Assembly: GCF_001422405.1 (NCBI RefSeq)
Contig: NZ_LMMV01000001.1
Location: 1,197,817-1,261,816, forward strand
DNA from: Pseudorhodoferax sp. Leaf267
Lineage (GTDB): Bacteria > Pseudomonadota > Gammaproteobacteria > Burkholderiales > Burkholderiaceae_C
Reading direction: 5' to 3'
Length of the DNA: 64,000 nt
The position numbers and the translations under genes are program-made. Of this stretch, positions 26,945-35,875 are shown one piece after another (the first letter of the stretch is position 1; each line of letters opens with the position of its first letter). The notes under the pieces are model-generated. The model made no database searches, was not told the DNA's origin, and saw only the letters and a program-made list of their open reading frames with translations.

Positions 26945-29541
26945 GTGCCGCCCCACGGCACCAAACGCGGCAGCAGCAACGCGGCGCTGCCCTCAAGCGC
27001 TGTGTAGATGAACAGCAGGCGCAGCGCCTCCAGCGTCTTATTGACAGGCGCGGGCGTCAAACCTCGCATCCAGCGTGCAAGGTAGTACAGCGCGCTGAGT
27101 ACGACCGCAAAGACAATTACCCCGTGCCAGGCCAACATGACGAAGATTGAGGCACCTTGAGCGCTCGCATCGCCGCGCAGGCCCGAGTTCCACCAGTCGA
27201 GCACATCGACGGCCAGCGCAGCGGTCAGGCAGGTGGCGCTGAGCGCCATCAGCGCAGCACTGATGCCCGGGCCGTACCGCAGACGCGCCAGCGCCGGACG
27301 TGCCGCCAAAGCCAGCGCGGCCGCGGCCCCTAGCAGCACGAGGCCGCTGACCAGTGCGCCCTGCGGTGCGGTGACCCGCCCCCAGTCGGGATGGGATCCG
27401 AACAAGTACAGGTAGCTGAACATCGCCATCAGAAAGATCATTCCGAGCACGATGTCGAGCAGCACCGCAGCCCACCAGCCGTGCGACTGCGGGCCCGTGA
27501 AGTACGTGGGCAGCCGAATGCCCGCACCGACGTCCACATGCTGTTGCTCGATGTGACGGTCGCTGTCCCACAACCAGCGCATCAGACTCGCGATCGCCAT
27601 CACGCCACATACCGCGCACAGCACCATCGCCTTCACCGTCAGCAGCAAAAAGAATCCCGCGGTGAACAGGGCCGCGAGAAATGGCCACCACGAAGGCCCG
27701 GGCATGATCTGCAGATACTGTGGCTCTGCGCGCGAGGTGCTCGTGATCAGCGTCTCGCGGTGCCCGGTGGCGGTGTTCGGCAGGAAGTATCGGCCTGCTT
27801 CCACGTCCTTCCGCAATTGGGGGTCGGCCCACAGCGGCTCGAGGTGATTGATCACGGGTATCGAGCGCACAGCATAGTTGGCCGCAGACAGCCACTCCAG
27901 CGTGCCACCGTTGAAAACGTTGCGCGCGTTGCCGTCCGTTCCACGGCTGAAGCAGCGCACGGCATCGATTAGGAACAGCAGCACTCCAGCGGCCATGATG
28001 AATGCGCCGACGGTCGAGACGAGGTTGGGCAGGCCCCACAGACGCTCGGGCAGGTAGGTGTCCACCCGCCGCGGCATGCCCATCAGGCCGGTCAGGTGCA
28101 TCGGCAGGAAGCAGACATGCACGCCGACGAAACTCAGCCAGAAGACCCAGCGGCCGAGTCTTTCGGAAAGCTGCCGACCGACGAGCATGGGCGTCCAATA
28201 GTAGAAGCCGGCGAACAGCGGGAAGACCATGCCGCCAATCAACACGTAGTGAAAATGCGCGACGACGAAATAAGTGTCGTGCGCTTGGCCGTCGAACGCC
28301 ACCATGCCCACCATCACGCCCGTCAGCCCGCCCATCACGAAGATCAGGATGCCGCCGACGAGGAAGAGTGAGGGCACGTTGCGTTGCGGGCGGCCCGACG
28401 CGAGCGTGGCGATCCACGCGAAGACCTGCGCCCCGGCCGGGATCGCCACCGCCATCGACGCCGCCGAGAAGTAGCCCGAGGAGAGGTTGGGCAGGCCGAC
28501 GGTGAACATGTGATGAGCCCAAACGCCGAAGCTGATGAACGCGGTGGCGACCATGGCAAGCACGACCATCTCATGGCCGACGAGCTTCTTCTGCGCCACC
28601 GTGACGACCATCGTCGACACCATCGCCGAGGCCGGCAGGAAGATGATGTACACGTCGGGGTGTCCGAAGAACCAGAACAGGTGCTGGTACAGCAGCGGGT
28701 CACCGCCCCGGGTTGCGTCGAACATCGGCCAGTTGAACGCGCGTTCCACCTCAAGCAGCAGCGTGACGAGGATCATCGCGGGAAAGGCCAGGATGATCAT
28801 CACGCCGAAGATCAGCACCGCCCACGCATAGATCGGCATCTTCGTCAGCGTCATCCCAGGCGCGCGGGTGCGAAGCACGCCGACAATCAGTTCGATCGCG
28901 CCGGCGATCGCGCTGATCTCGATGAAACCGATGCCAAGCAGCCAGAAGTCTGCGTTGATGCCCTTGGAGTAGGTGCCCGAGCTCAGCGGGGGGTACATGA
29001 ACCAGCCGTCGGAGGGCGCCAAGCTGAAGAAGATCGAGCAAAAGAACACCGAGCCGCCGATCGCGTAGGCCCAGTACGAGAACGCCGAGAGGCGCGGGAA
29101 CGGCAGGTCGCGGGCGGCCACCATCTGCGGCAGCAGCAGCACCGCGATGGCCTCGACTGCTGGCACGGCGAAGAGGAACATCATCACCGAGCCATGCATG
29201 GTGAACAGCTGGTTGTAGGTCTCCTGAGGCACGATGCCGGCCAGCGGCGCGGCCAGCTGCACGCGCATCACCAGCGACAGGATGCCCGCGGCCACGAAGA
29301 ACGCGAAGGCAGTCACGATGAACATGAAGCCGATGACGTTGTTGTTGACGTCGCTCAGGCGCTGCCAGCCCTGGGGCGAGGCCCACACCGTCTCCAGTGC
29401 CTCCAGCTCTCCGGCGGGCCGACCGCCCTGCGTCGGGAAGCGTTGGTACAGGCGCGCGTCGAAGCCAGTCTCGGAGGGCTCGGCCGCGGCGTCGCGCACA
29501 GCGCCGTCGACCCCAGGCACACCGGCGCTGTGGGCCGTCAC
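26941..29541 (-). CDS. Cytochrome c oxidase subunits I and III, fused
   Basis: The 866-residue membrane protein joins COX I (about residues 60-560) to COX III (about 620-866). Haem and CuB ligands are visible: His in TMHGSVMMF, H294 and cross-link Y298 in FGHPDVYII, the pair in AHHMFTVG, and HFHYVLIGG. The COX III part has LDIVLGMIFLMAMFSYLYL. Unusually, D296 replaces the normally conserved channel Glu in HPEVY, and Q372 in AGAQVFAW stands where A-family oxidases carry the K-channel Lys (TGIKVF). The GTG start overlaps the COX II stop (GTGA). It reduces oxygen in the inner membrane with electrons from COX II. Confidence 0.95.
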   Translation of the reverse strand: MTAHSAGVPGVDGAVRDAAAEPSETGFDARLYQRFPTQGGRPAGELEALETVWASPQGWQRLSDVNNNVIGFMFIVTAFAFFVAAGILSLVMRVQLAAPLAGIVPQETYNQLFTMHGSVMMFLFAVPAVEAIAVLLLPQMVAARDLPFPRLSAFSYWAYAIGGSVFFCSIFFSLAPSDGWFMYPPLSSGTYSKGINADFWLLGIGFIEISAIAGAIELIVGVLRTRAPGMTLTKMPIYAWAVLIFGVMIILAFPAMILVTLLLEVERAFNWPMFDATRGGDPLLYQHLFWFFGHPDVYIIFLPASAMVSTMVVTVAQKKLVGHEMVVLAMVATAFISFGVWAHHMFTVGLPNLSSGYFSAASMAVAIPAGAQVFAWIATLASGRPQRNVPSLFLVGGILIFVMGGLTGVMVGMVAFDGQAHDTYFVVAHFHYVLIGGMVFPLFAGFYYWTPMLVGRQLSERLGRWVFWLSFVGVHVCFLPMHLTGLMGMPRRVDTYLPERLWGLPNLVSTVGAFIMAAGVLLFLIDAVRCFSRGTDGNARNVFNGGTLEWLSAANYAVRSIPVINHLEPLWADPQLRKDVEAGRYFLPNTATGHRETLITSTSRAEPQYLQIMPGPSWWPFLAALFTAGFFLLLTVKAMVLCAVCGVMAIASLMRWLWDSDRHIEQQHVDVGAGIRLPTYFTGPQSHGWWAAVLLDIVLGMIFLMAMFSYLYLFGSHPDWGRVTAPQGALVSGLVLLGAAAALALAARPALARLRYGPGISAALMALSATCLTAALAVDVLDWWNSGLRGDASAQGASIFVMLAWHGVIVFAVVLSALYYLARWMRGLTPAPVNKTLEALRLLFIYTALEGSAALLLPRLVPWGGT

Positions 29542-30536
29542 TTCAACGATTCCATGTAAGCCGCCAGCGCGCCGAGCTCAGCCCCGCTGAGCGAGCGGTA
29601 GGCGGGCATCCGGTTGTTTGGCTTGATCGACTGGCTGTCGCCGATCCAGCCGATCATCGTGCCGCGGTTGTTCGGCAGGATGCCGGCCCCCAGCGAGCGC
29701 CGCGCACCGACAAAGCTGAGATCGGGGCCGGACAGGCCCTGCGCCGAAGTGCCTGCGATGCGGTGGCACGCCGCGCAGCCGACCTCGCCGAAAAGCCGCC
29801 GGCCGCGCTCGACTTCGGTGTTCGCGACAGGTGCAGGCTTGATCGCCGTGGTCGATGCCGGCGGCTGTCGTGCCGCCAGCCAGCGTTGCCAGTCGGCGGC
29901 GTCGTGCGCAACCACGACGAAGCCCATCAGCGAATGCGCGCCGCCGCAGAACTCCGCGCACTGCCCGCCGTAAACGCCGGGCTTGTCGGCCTGCAGCTTC
30001 AGGCGGTTGGTGCGGCCCGGGATCATGTCCATCTTGCCGCCGAGCTTGGGCACCCAAAAGCTGTGGATGACATCCTCGGACACCATGTCGATCACGACCG
30101 CCTGGCCGACGGGGATGTGCAGCTCATTGGCATCGGCCAGCCACTCGCGCCCGGCAGCGTCCAGGTAGGACACGCGCCACCAGTAGATGTTGCCGGCGAT
30201 GCGCATGCGCAGCTCGTCGCCCCGAATGGTCGTCAGGCCCGACACCAGCGCCATGCTCCAGACCAGCAGAAGAAAGAGCACTCCTGCCGGCACGATCAAC
30301 CCGAACCATTTGACGACGCGCTCGCCGCCCAGCTTGGCGCGAAGCCCGTCGCTGCCGTACAGCGCCACCCACATCGCGGCGCAGACGAGCACGAAGATCA
30401 GCCCCATCAGCGCCATCAGCCCCCAGGCCAGCGTCGTGACCGTGTTTGAGAACGGCCCCTGCGGGTCGAGTACTGGCGGCGGCCAGCCGCGCAAGGCCTC
30501 AGCGAGACTTGAGCTGGAGAAGGTAGGCTGTGACAT
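29538..30536 (-). CDS. Cytochrome c oxidase subunit II with C-terminal cytochrome c domain
   Basis: The 332-residue subunit has two N-terminal membrane helices, a cupredoxin domain with the CuA ligands in GQCAEFCGGAHSLMGF, and a C-terminal cytochrome c domain with haem motif CAACH and a distal Met in NNRMPAY. This is the caa3-type arrangement. The ATG at 30536 lies 38 bases inside the preceding cytochrome c gene, which is a long overlap. It forms the electron entry site for the fused subunit I/III. Confidence 0.93.
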   Translation of the reverse strand: MSQPTFSSSSLAEALRGWPPPVLDPQGPFSNTVTTLAWGLMALMGLIFVLVCAAMWVALYGSDGLRAKLGGERVVKWFGLIVPAGVLFLLLVWSMALVSGLTTIRGDELRMRIAGNIYWWRVSYLDAAGREWLADANELHIPVGQAVVIDMVSEDVIHSFWVPKLGGKMDMIPGRTNRLKLQADKPGVYGGQCAEFCGGAHSLMGFVVVAHDAADWQRWLAARQPPASTTAIKPAPVANTEVERGRRLFGEVGCAACHRIAGTSAQGLSGPDLSFVGARRSLGAGILPNNRGTMIGWIGDSQSIKPNNRMPAYRSLSGAELGALAAYMESLK

Positions 30537-30912
30537 CGCGGGCTTCCTGGTCCGACATGGGCATGACCGGCATCGCAGTGCCGGGCACCATCGCGGGTGC
30601 ACTGCGAACAAACTGCATCAGCACGCCGGGCTGGTTGGGCAGCCGGCCGGCAATGAGGCCTTGCCCGCCGAAGTTTTCCAGCGAGGGTCCCAGAGCGCCG
30701 CGCGGCCAGGCGACGTCAGGGAAGGTGTGACAGGCCACGCACCCCTTCGTTGAGACCAATCGAATTCCGCGGGCGACATCGGCCTCGTCGAGCCGTGGCG
30801 TTCGATCAGGAGGTCCATCGCAAGCGGCCAAGCCGCATGCTGCCATGCAGACCACCATCCACAGGCAACAACGCTTGCCCCGGGCAACGATTGAGTCACA
30901 CTTGCGTCCCAT
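30499..30912 (-). CDS. Cytochrome c lipoprotein
   Basis: The protein of about 137 residues has an N-terminal lipoprotein signal (CMAACGLAACDG, with the lipidated Cys in LAAC). A single class I cytochrome c domain follows with CVACH and a likely axial Met in MPVMPMS. It probably carries electrons in the periplasm to COX II, encoded immediately downstream. The start at 30912 shares the bases CATG with the start of the divergent cytochrome gene; a later ATG at 30858 would still give a short lipoprotein signal. Confidence 0.85.
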   Translation of the reverse strand: MGRKCDSIVARGKRCCLWMVVCMAACGLAACDGPPDRTPRLDEADVARGIRLVSTKGCVACHTFPDVAWPRGALGPSLENFGGQGLIAGRLPNQPGVLMQFVRSAPAMVPGTAMPVMPMSDQEARDVTAYLLQLKSR

Positions 30913-31600
30913 GCGTTCACCCGACAAGTCCGCCCGGCCGTTCAAGCGATCCGTCCTGACAACGACGATTGTTACCGCGTTCGTCGCAATCGCCGCCGGT
31001 GGATGCACCGACCGCATGGCGCCCAGCGACGACCGCTTTGGACGCGGCGGTGAATTGATCGCGATGAGTGGCGGCGAAGGCGGCGCCCGTTACGCCTGCG
31101 CGACCTGCCATGGCGCGCGGGGCGAAGGCAACGGCTTCGATGCACCCCGCCTTGCTGGTTTGCCCGCCGGCTACCTGCAAAAGCAGATGGAAGACTACGC
31201 TGCCGGCCTGCGTCCGCACGCGGTGATGCGCGACGTGGCCCGCTTCCTCGACAGCGACGAGCGCGTGATGGTGGCGAACCACTATGCCGCGCTGCCGCCC
31301 CGAGCATTGGCGCCAGCCACCACGGAGGCGACGACCGAAGGCACGGCCGCGCTGTACGCGCGCGCCTGCATGCAATGCCATGGTGCCGAAGCCGCCGGTA
31401 CGTCGGCGGGGCCACCGCTGGCGGGCCAGCCGGCCTTCTACGCGGCCCAGCAGCTGCGCGACTGGCAGCTCTCGAAGCGACGTGGTGATGGTCTTCATGT
31501 GATGCTACGCGTGGCGCAATCGTTGGATTCCGAGGAGATCAGGACACTGGGCCTCTACCTGGCGCAGATCCCACCACGCCCGGTACCTGCGGACCATTGA
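30911..31600 (+). CDS. Dihaem cytochrome c lipoprotein
   Basis: The 229-residue exported protein has a signal region (TTTIVTAFVAIAAGGC, likely lipidated at Cys) and two cytochrome c domains with haem motifs CATCH and CMQCH. It resembles the c4 or cytochrome c553 type of electron carrier. It is transcribed away from the oxidase operon, with its ATG at 30911 overlapping the ATG of the leftward cytochrome on the opposite strand. Its last 62 bases overlap the 3' end of the convergent b561-like gene. Confidence 0.88.
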   Translation: MRSPDKSARPFKRSVLTTTIVTAFVAIAAGGCTDRMAPSDDRFGRGGELIAMSGGEGGARYACATCHGARGEGNGFDAPRLAGLPAGYLQKQMEDYAAGLRPHAVMRDVARFLDSDERVMVANHYAALPPRALAPATTEATTEGTAALYARACMQCHGAEAAGTSAGPPLAGQPAFYAAQQLRDWQLSKRRGDGLHVMLRVAQSLDSEEIRTLGLYLAQIPPRPVPADH

Positions 31601-32186
31601 GGTCGAGCATCGACTGCAGCACGCGGTCGCGTTTGACCACATAGTGGAAGAATGCCGCACCAGCGTGGCCCGGAATGGCCAGTACGGTGATCCAGACAAT
31701 GCAGAAGTGTGCTGTTGAAGCGCCCTGCATGAGGCTGTGCTGCAGTTGCTCGGACATTTGGTCGAACGGAAGGTTGGGAAAAGGGACCACGCCGGCGATC
31801 GACAGCGGCAGGTCACCCGGCAGCGTGGACCACATCACCCAGCCACTGATCGGCAGCGCAAAGAAGCCGAAGTAGAACCAGGCCTGGATCAGCCGGCTGG
31901 CCCGGCCAGCGAACGAATCCGGTTCGATGTTTTCTGGCCCGCTGATTTGGCTCCGCCAAAGAAATCGCAAAGAGCCAAGCGCCATGATCGTCAGCCCGAT
32001 CTCGGCGTGAGTCTGGTAGCCCACATACTTATCGCCTCCCGCCGGCAGCAGGCTCAAATACCAGCCGTAGCCGAGCTGGAACACCATCAACGCCGCCATC
32101 ACCCAATGGAAGGTCACGCCAATCGGCGAGTACAGGCCGCGGCGGTTGTAGCCCTCGGCCCATTCGATGATGGCAACGAGGTTCAG
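31539..32186 (-). CDS. Cytochrome b561-type membrane protein
   Basis: The protein of about 215 residues has four membrane helices and His residues placed as in bacterial cytochrome b561 (FHWVMAALM, YQTHAEIGLTIMALGSLRFLW, TAHFCIVW, GHAGAAFFHYV). It would shuttle electrons with the quinone pool. No ATG begins this domain; the best start is a CTG at 32186, five bases after GGAG and overlapping the CtaG stop. The frame is open upstream to 32642, but that part is antisense-like overlap with ctaG. The gene ends inside the convergent cytochrome gene. Confidence 0.78.
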   Translation of the reverse strand: MNLVAIIEWAEGYNRRGLYSPIGVTFHWVMAALMVFQLGYGWYLSLLPAGGDKYVGYQTHAEIGLTIMALGSLRFLWRSQISGPENIEPDSFAGRASRLIQAWFYFGFFALPISGWVMWSTLPGDLPLSIAGVVPFPNLPFDQMSEQLQHSLMQGASTAHFCIVWITVLAIPGHAGAAFFHYVVKRDRVLQSMLDLNGPQVPGVVGSAPGRGPVS

Positions 32187-32956
32187 GTTGACTCCAATGG
32201 TGACGGGCGACTGGTCCGGCTGCCTTCGGATCGCATCCAGCGCCAGCCGATCCAGACCGCGGCACACAAGTAGGCCAGGCAGCCGGGCGCCCACATCGTT
32301 AGGCCGGCTACCTGCTGATCCTCGAGCGGCGAGACCCCCCAGGCCAGCGTGGACAGGAAGTGCGGTGGGTACATCGGCCGCGCGGCGAAGGTGATCAGGG
32401 CGCCGAGCAGCCCCATCTGCACCGTTGTGAGGAGCAACGCAGCCAGTGCTGAGGCGGCGCTGGTGCGGCGCAGTGCGGTCCAAAAAAACACGGCACTGCC
32501 CGCAAGAGAAAATTGCATCAGTGCGTAGACCGGCACCGATGACAGCGCGGCGCCGTAGGGGCCAGGTGCGTGCCAGATCCAGAACGTCAGCGCAGCCAGT
32601 GTCGTGCTGGTCCACAGCGGTGCCGGCAGGCGATCCAACCACCTAGCCAGCCCGAACGCTAGCAGAGGCGCTACCACCAGCACCAAGGCCATGTGATGGA
32701 TCACACGCACCGTGAAGAACGCCGAACTGAGCGCGCACAGCGGCGACACAAACAGAAGGACCGTCAAGCCCCACGCGCCGTGAACACTGCGACGGCGCCC
32801 GCGCGACATACCGCCGGTCATCGCCGGACGCCAAAAGAAGAAAGCAAGAATGGCGAGGCCGGTCCAGAGGACCGGGTCCAGATTCCAACGCTCAAGCCAG
32901 ACGCCGGGGCCCGGCGCTTCACCGCAATAGGGTATCCACCGCTGCGCCTCGTTCAT
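32183..32956 (-). CDS. ctaG: CtaG (caa3-type) cytochrome oxidase assembly protein
   Basis: The 257-residue polytopic membrane protein belongs to the CtaG_caa3 family, which assists copper-centre assembly of caa3 oxidases. Conserved features include the HHMALVLVVAPLLAFG segment, FWIWHAPGPYGAAL, MGLLGALITFA and the C-terminal DQQVAGLTMWAPG. It has about seven helices. It sits upstream of the b561-like gene and near the oxidase genes, matching its proposed role. Confidence 0.9.
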   Translation of the reverse strand: MNEAQRWIPYCGEAPGPGVWLERWNLDPVLWTGLAILAFFFWRPAMTGGMSRGRRRSVHGAWGLTVLLFVSPLCALSSAFFTVRVIHHMALVLVVAPLLAFGLARWLDRLPAPLWTSTTLAALTFWIWHAPGPYGAALSSVPVYALMQFSLAGSAVFFWTALRRTSAASALAALLLTTVQMGLLGALITFAARPMYPPHFLSTLAWGVSPLEDQQVAGLTMWAPGCLAYLCAAVWIGWRWMRSEGSRTSRPSPLEST

Positions 32957-32980
32957 GCTGGCATGGTAGTGGCGTTCCGT

Positions 32981-34273
32981 CTAGCGTGCCGGTGCCACGC
33001 GCCAGACGGTGTTCGATAGATCGTCGGCCACGATCACGGCACCGCGCGGGTCGACTGTCACCCCGACCGGCCGCCCCATGGTCTTTGCGTCATGTTGGAA
33101 GCCGGTGAGGAAGTCTACCGGCGGGCCGCTCGGTCGGCCCTCGCGGAACGGCACGAAGATCACCTTGTAGCCCACCGGCACCGAGCGGTTCCAGCTTCCA
33201 TGCAAGCCGACGAAGGCGCCTTCGGCGAAACGGGAATCGGCGTTGCTAGACGCGGCGAACGCGACGCCCAGCGGTGCCGAGTGCGACTGCAGTGCGTAGT
33301 CGGGCCGGACTGTCATCTTCACCTTGGCATCGTCCTGTGGGCGCACCCGGGCATCGACGTTCTGTCCCCAATAGGCATATGGCCAGCCGTAAAAGGCTCG
33401 CTCGCGCACCGAGGTCAGGTAGTCCGGCACTAGGTCAGGCCCCAATTCGTCGCGTTCGTTGACCACTGCCCACAACTGCTTCAGACGCGGCTCAATGGCG
33501 AGTGCCGTAGGGTTGCGCAATCCAGTGGCATACGGCCGAGTTGCACCGGTCTGCGCGTCAACCTCCCAGATCATCGCTCGGTTCTCTTCGATCTCCATGC
33601 CACGCTCCCCGACATTGCTGTTGGAGCCGATGCCTACGTAAAGGTGGCGTCCGTCGGGACTTGCCGTCAACGCCTTGGTCCAGTGATGATTGACGGCCGA
33701 TGGCAGCAGCGCGACGGTGACCGGCGCTGCCGATGCCCGGGTCTGGCCTGTCTGATAGTCAAAGCGCACCAGCGCATCTTGGTTTGCCACGAAGAGTTGG
33801 TTGCCGATCAGCGCCAGTCCATAGGGTGCGTCAAGCTTTTCCGCGAACACCCAGCGACCTTCGTACTTACCGTCACCATCGGCATCGCGAAGCAACGTCA
33901 GGCGGTCACCGCTCTTTGCCTTGGTCGTTCCCTTGGCTTTGATAAACCCGGCGATGTAGTCCTTCGGGGTCAGCACCGGAGCGCCACCGCCCTTGCCTTC
34001 CGCGACAAGAATGTCGCCGTTAGGCAGTACAAGCGTCTGCCGGGGAACCAGCAGGTCGGTCGCGATCGCGGCGACGGTGAAGCCTTCAGGAGCCTTCGGC
34101 AACTTGCCGGACCAACTTGCAGGCTCGGCGATTTTCATGCTGGGCAGCAGGCCGCCGCTCGGTTCCGGCAGACCATCGATGGCTCCAAATTGTGTCCCAA
34201 CGGTTGCGTCCTGGCTGCATCCGGCGAGACCCGCGCAGGCGAACGCAAGGATCAAAACAAGAGATGCCTTCAT
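32981..34273 (-). CDS. PQQ-type (sorbosone/glucose dehydrogenase-like) lipoprotein
   Basis: The 430-residue protein has a lipoprotein signal (CAGLAGC, lipidated Cys about residue 19) and a six-bladed propeller of the soluble sugar dehydrogenase family: PEGFTVAAIATDL, LPNGDILVAEGKG, HHWTKALTASPDG, TGLRNPTALAIEP, YGWPYAYWG and GRPVGVTVDPRGAVIVADD. It is anchored outside the inner membrane and could feed electrons to the nearby cytochromes. It is distinct from the PEBP-fused dehydrogenase at 11.0-12.8 kb. Its start overlaps the DUF2231 stop as ATGA, so they are co-transcribed. Confidence 0.9.
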   Translation of the reverse strand: MKASLVLILAFACAGLAGCSQDATVGTQFGAIDGLPEPSGGLLPSMKIAEPASWSGKLPKAPEGFTVAAIATDLLVPRQTLVLPNGDILVAEGKGGGAPVLTPKDYIAGFIKAKGTTKAKSGDRLTLLRDADGDGKYEGRWVFAEKLDAPYGLALIGNQLFVANQDALVRFDYQTGQTRASAAPVTVALLPSAVNHHWTKALTASPDGRHLYVGIGSNSNVGERGMEIEENRAMIWEVDAQTGATRPYATGLRNPTALAIEPRLKQLWAVVNERDELGPDLVPDYLTSVRERAFYGWPYAYWGQNVDARVRPQDDAKVKMTVRPDYALQSHSAPLGVAFAASSNADSRFAEGAFVGLHGSWNRSVPVGYKVIFVPFREGRPSGPPVDFLTGFQHDAKTMGRPVGVTVDPRGAVIVADDLSNTVWRVAPAR

Positions 34274-34713
34274 TGGTGAGCCCTCCGGCCCAACCGTGTA
34301 AGCCCGACCACCGATGCGGCCATCGCCACAACCATCACGAGCATGGAGAGAATCGGCGCGGCAGGCATCGCAGCCCAGCCATCCTTCGCGTGCACGAACG
34401 CGTTCGCTATCCCGAGGACAACGGTGACGGCGAGCAGTGCAACGTCAAGCCATCGGCGACCCGCGTGGCGCCTGGGACTCACAATTTCGGCAACAGCGGC
34501 CCACGCCAGAGCGACGCCCGCAAGCGTCAGTCCTCCGACGTTAAGCCAGTCGGCAAAGTTGGTCCATTGAATCTGGTACGAGGACGCGTACGCCCAGTCG
34601 GTGAGGAGAGCGCCGAGGAACAACGGAAGCGAGGAGACCGTCACGACAGTATGCATTTGCCACAGCGGAACTCCGTTGACGGTCAACCGGTCCGGGCCTC
34701 CACTTGTGCTCAT
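34270..34713 (-). CDS. DUF2231 membrane protein
   Basis: The 147-residue protein has four hydrophobic segments and matches the DUF2231 family (GVPLWQMHTVVTVSSLPLFLG, TNFADWLNVGGLTLAGVALA). DUF2231 proteins occur beside periplasmic dehydrogenases and cytochromes and may carry haem or interact with quinones, which is inference. ATG at 34713 is taken; one at 34728 is in frame. It is the first gene of a pair with the PQQ-type lipoprotein. Confidence 0.85.
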   Translation of the reverse strand: MSTSGGPDRLTVNGVPLWQMHTVVTVSSLPLFLGALLTDWAYASSYQIQWTNFADWLNVGGLTLAGVALAWAAVAEIVSPRRHAGRRWLDVALLAVTVVLGIANAFVHAKDGWAAMPAAPILSMLVMVVAMAASVVGLTRLGRRAHQ

Positions 34714-34728
34714 GTTGCCTGTCACCAT

Positions 34729-35385
34729 TGCGCCCCTTACGGTTCAAAGCTAGCAATGGTCGCGGCCTCGTTCCCAGCCTCATGAGAGCAAATAGGAGAA
34801 CAGTTTGTAGGGTTCGGCTGACGATCGTCTGCAATTCCGCTGCAATCGTCGGTCGTGGCGCCCTCCGATGACCATGATGGCTGGGCTGCACGCAGATGCA
34901 GTTGGAGGGCGGTGACCGTCAACCCGCGCGCCTATACGGCACGGATTTCCTTTCCCTCAGGACCACTGCTTCACGCGAGTGCGGGGAGTGAATAAACGCC
35001 ACCGCTGCCTGTACGGTGCGACGAATTGGACTCTGTGAGTCGTCTGCGTACGGTTAGATTGACACCGAATTCGAGGTGAACCGTCCTTCCTCATGCTCGC
35101 CGGTGAGCGTGCTTGCACTGCTTGCGATTCGCGGCGTTTTCACCGCCGTGGCGACGCTCAGCGCGCTGCTGCGGCTCGCCACGGCGACTGCCTATCCTTC
35201 GGAATGCGCTGCCCTCTGGCTGACGTCCACCCCACCAGCGCGAGCCGTACAAAAAAGATAGGGCATTGACTCTGCAATACCAATCCAACGGACTTCCGCC
35301 GCACGTATATCGCTGGCGCATCTCGGCCCTGACTGCAGCACTAGCCCTCGCCGCCGCGCACAGCGCGGAACAAGGACAGCCGGCA
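34729..35385. other. Stretch without a supported gene
   Basis: About 650 bases upstream of the DUF2231 operon. It should contain that operon's promoter. Only short unrecognised frames are visible, and the right part runs into decayed coding sequence. Confidence 0.4.
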
Positions 35386-35640
35386 AGGTTTTTACAGCCA
35401 TCGCCAAGGCCACCGCGGCGGTACGCGCCGGCAAGGACAAGAAGGCCGTGCTGGATGCGCTTGCCGGCCTCAAGCCCAAAGCCATCGAGAAGGTTTCCGT
35501 GGAGGAGTTCGCAGGCAGCCCACACCGGCCGGCGCCGCAACGTGGTGCTCCGCGCCAAGGGCATGCCCACTGCGCCGGAGAAGCTGGTGCAAGGCGTGCA
35601 GAGCCGCGACACCATCGGCTCAAAAAATAAACCAGCATGC
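35386..35640 (+). pseudogene. Unidentified gene relic
   Basis: Two frames look protein-like in succession: FTAIAKATAAVRAGKDKKAV and LKPKAIEKVSVEEF in one, then NVVLRAKGMPTAPEKLVQGV ending at a stop near 35632 in another. The switch near 35515 suggests a frameshifted or deleted gene. The family was not recognised. Confidence 0.4.
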
Positions 35641-35686
35641 GGACAGGGCTTCCGGTCTGACACACTCGTGGCGAACTATTGGCGCC

Positions 35687-35875
35687 ATGCCTCTGAACTT
35701 CTTGCGCACCATAGAGCGCGCGCGCTTCCCATTGCCGATCGAGGAATCGGACGAAATTCGCTGCGTCGAAGCCCTTGTCGCCGCGCGATTGGTGACGGCC
35801 ACCACGGTCAAGCCCGGTACGCAGTTCGGCGAGGATGCGTACGCGCTGGTCGAAGGCATCACGCATGCGGACGGA
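35687..35875 (+). pseudogene. Small hypothetical gene, 3' end lost
   Basis: From the ATG at 35687 the frame reads MPLNFLRTIERARFPLPIEE and continues through EALVAARLVTATTV and ALVEGITHADGR before running into the DUF899 relic in a different frame. The first 60 residues look genuinely coding, like small conserved hypothetical proteins of Burkholderiales. No ribosome-binding site is obvious. The 3' end appears to have been removed by the same deletion that removed the DUF899 N-terminus. Confidence 0.4.
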
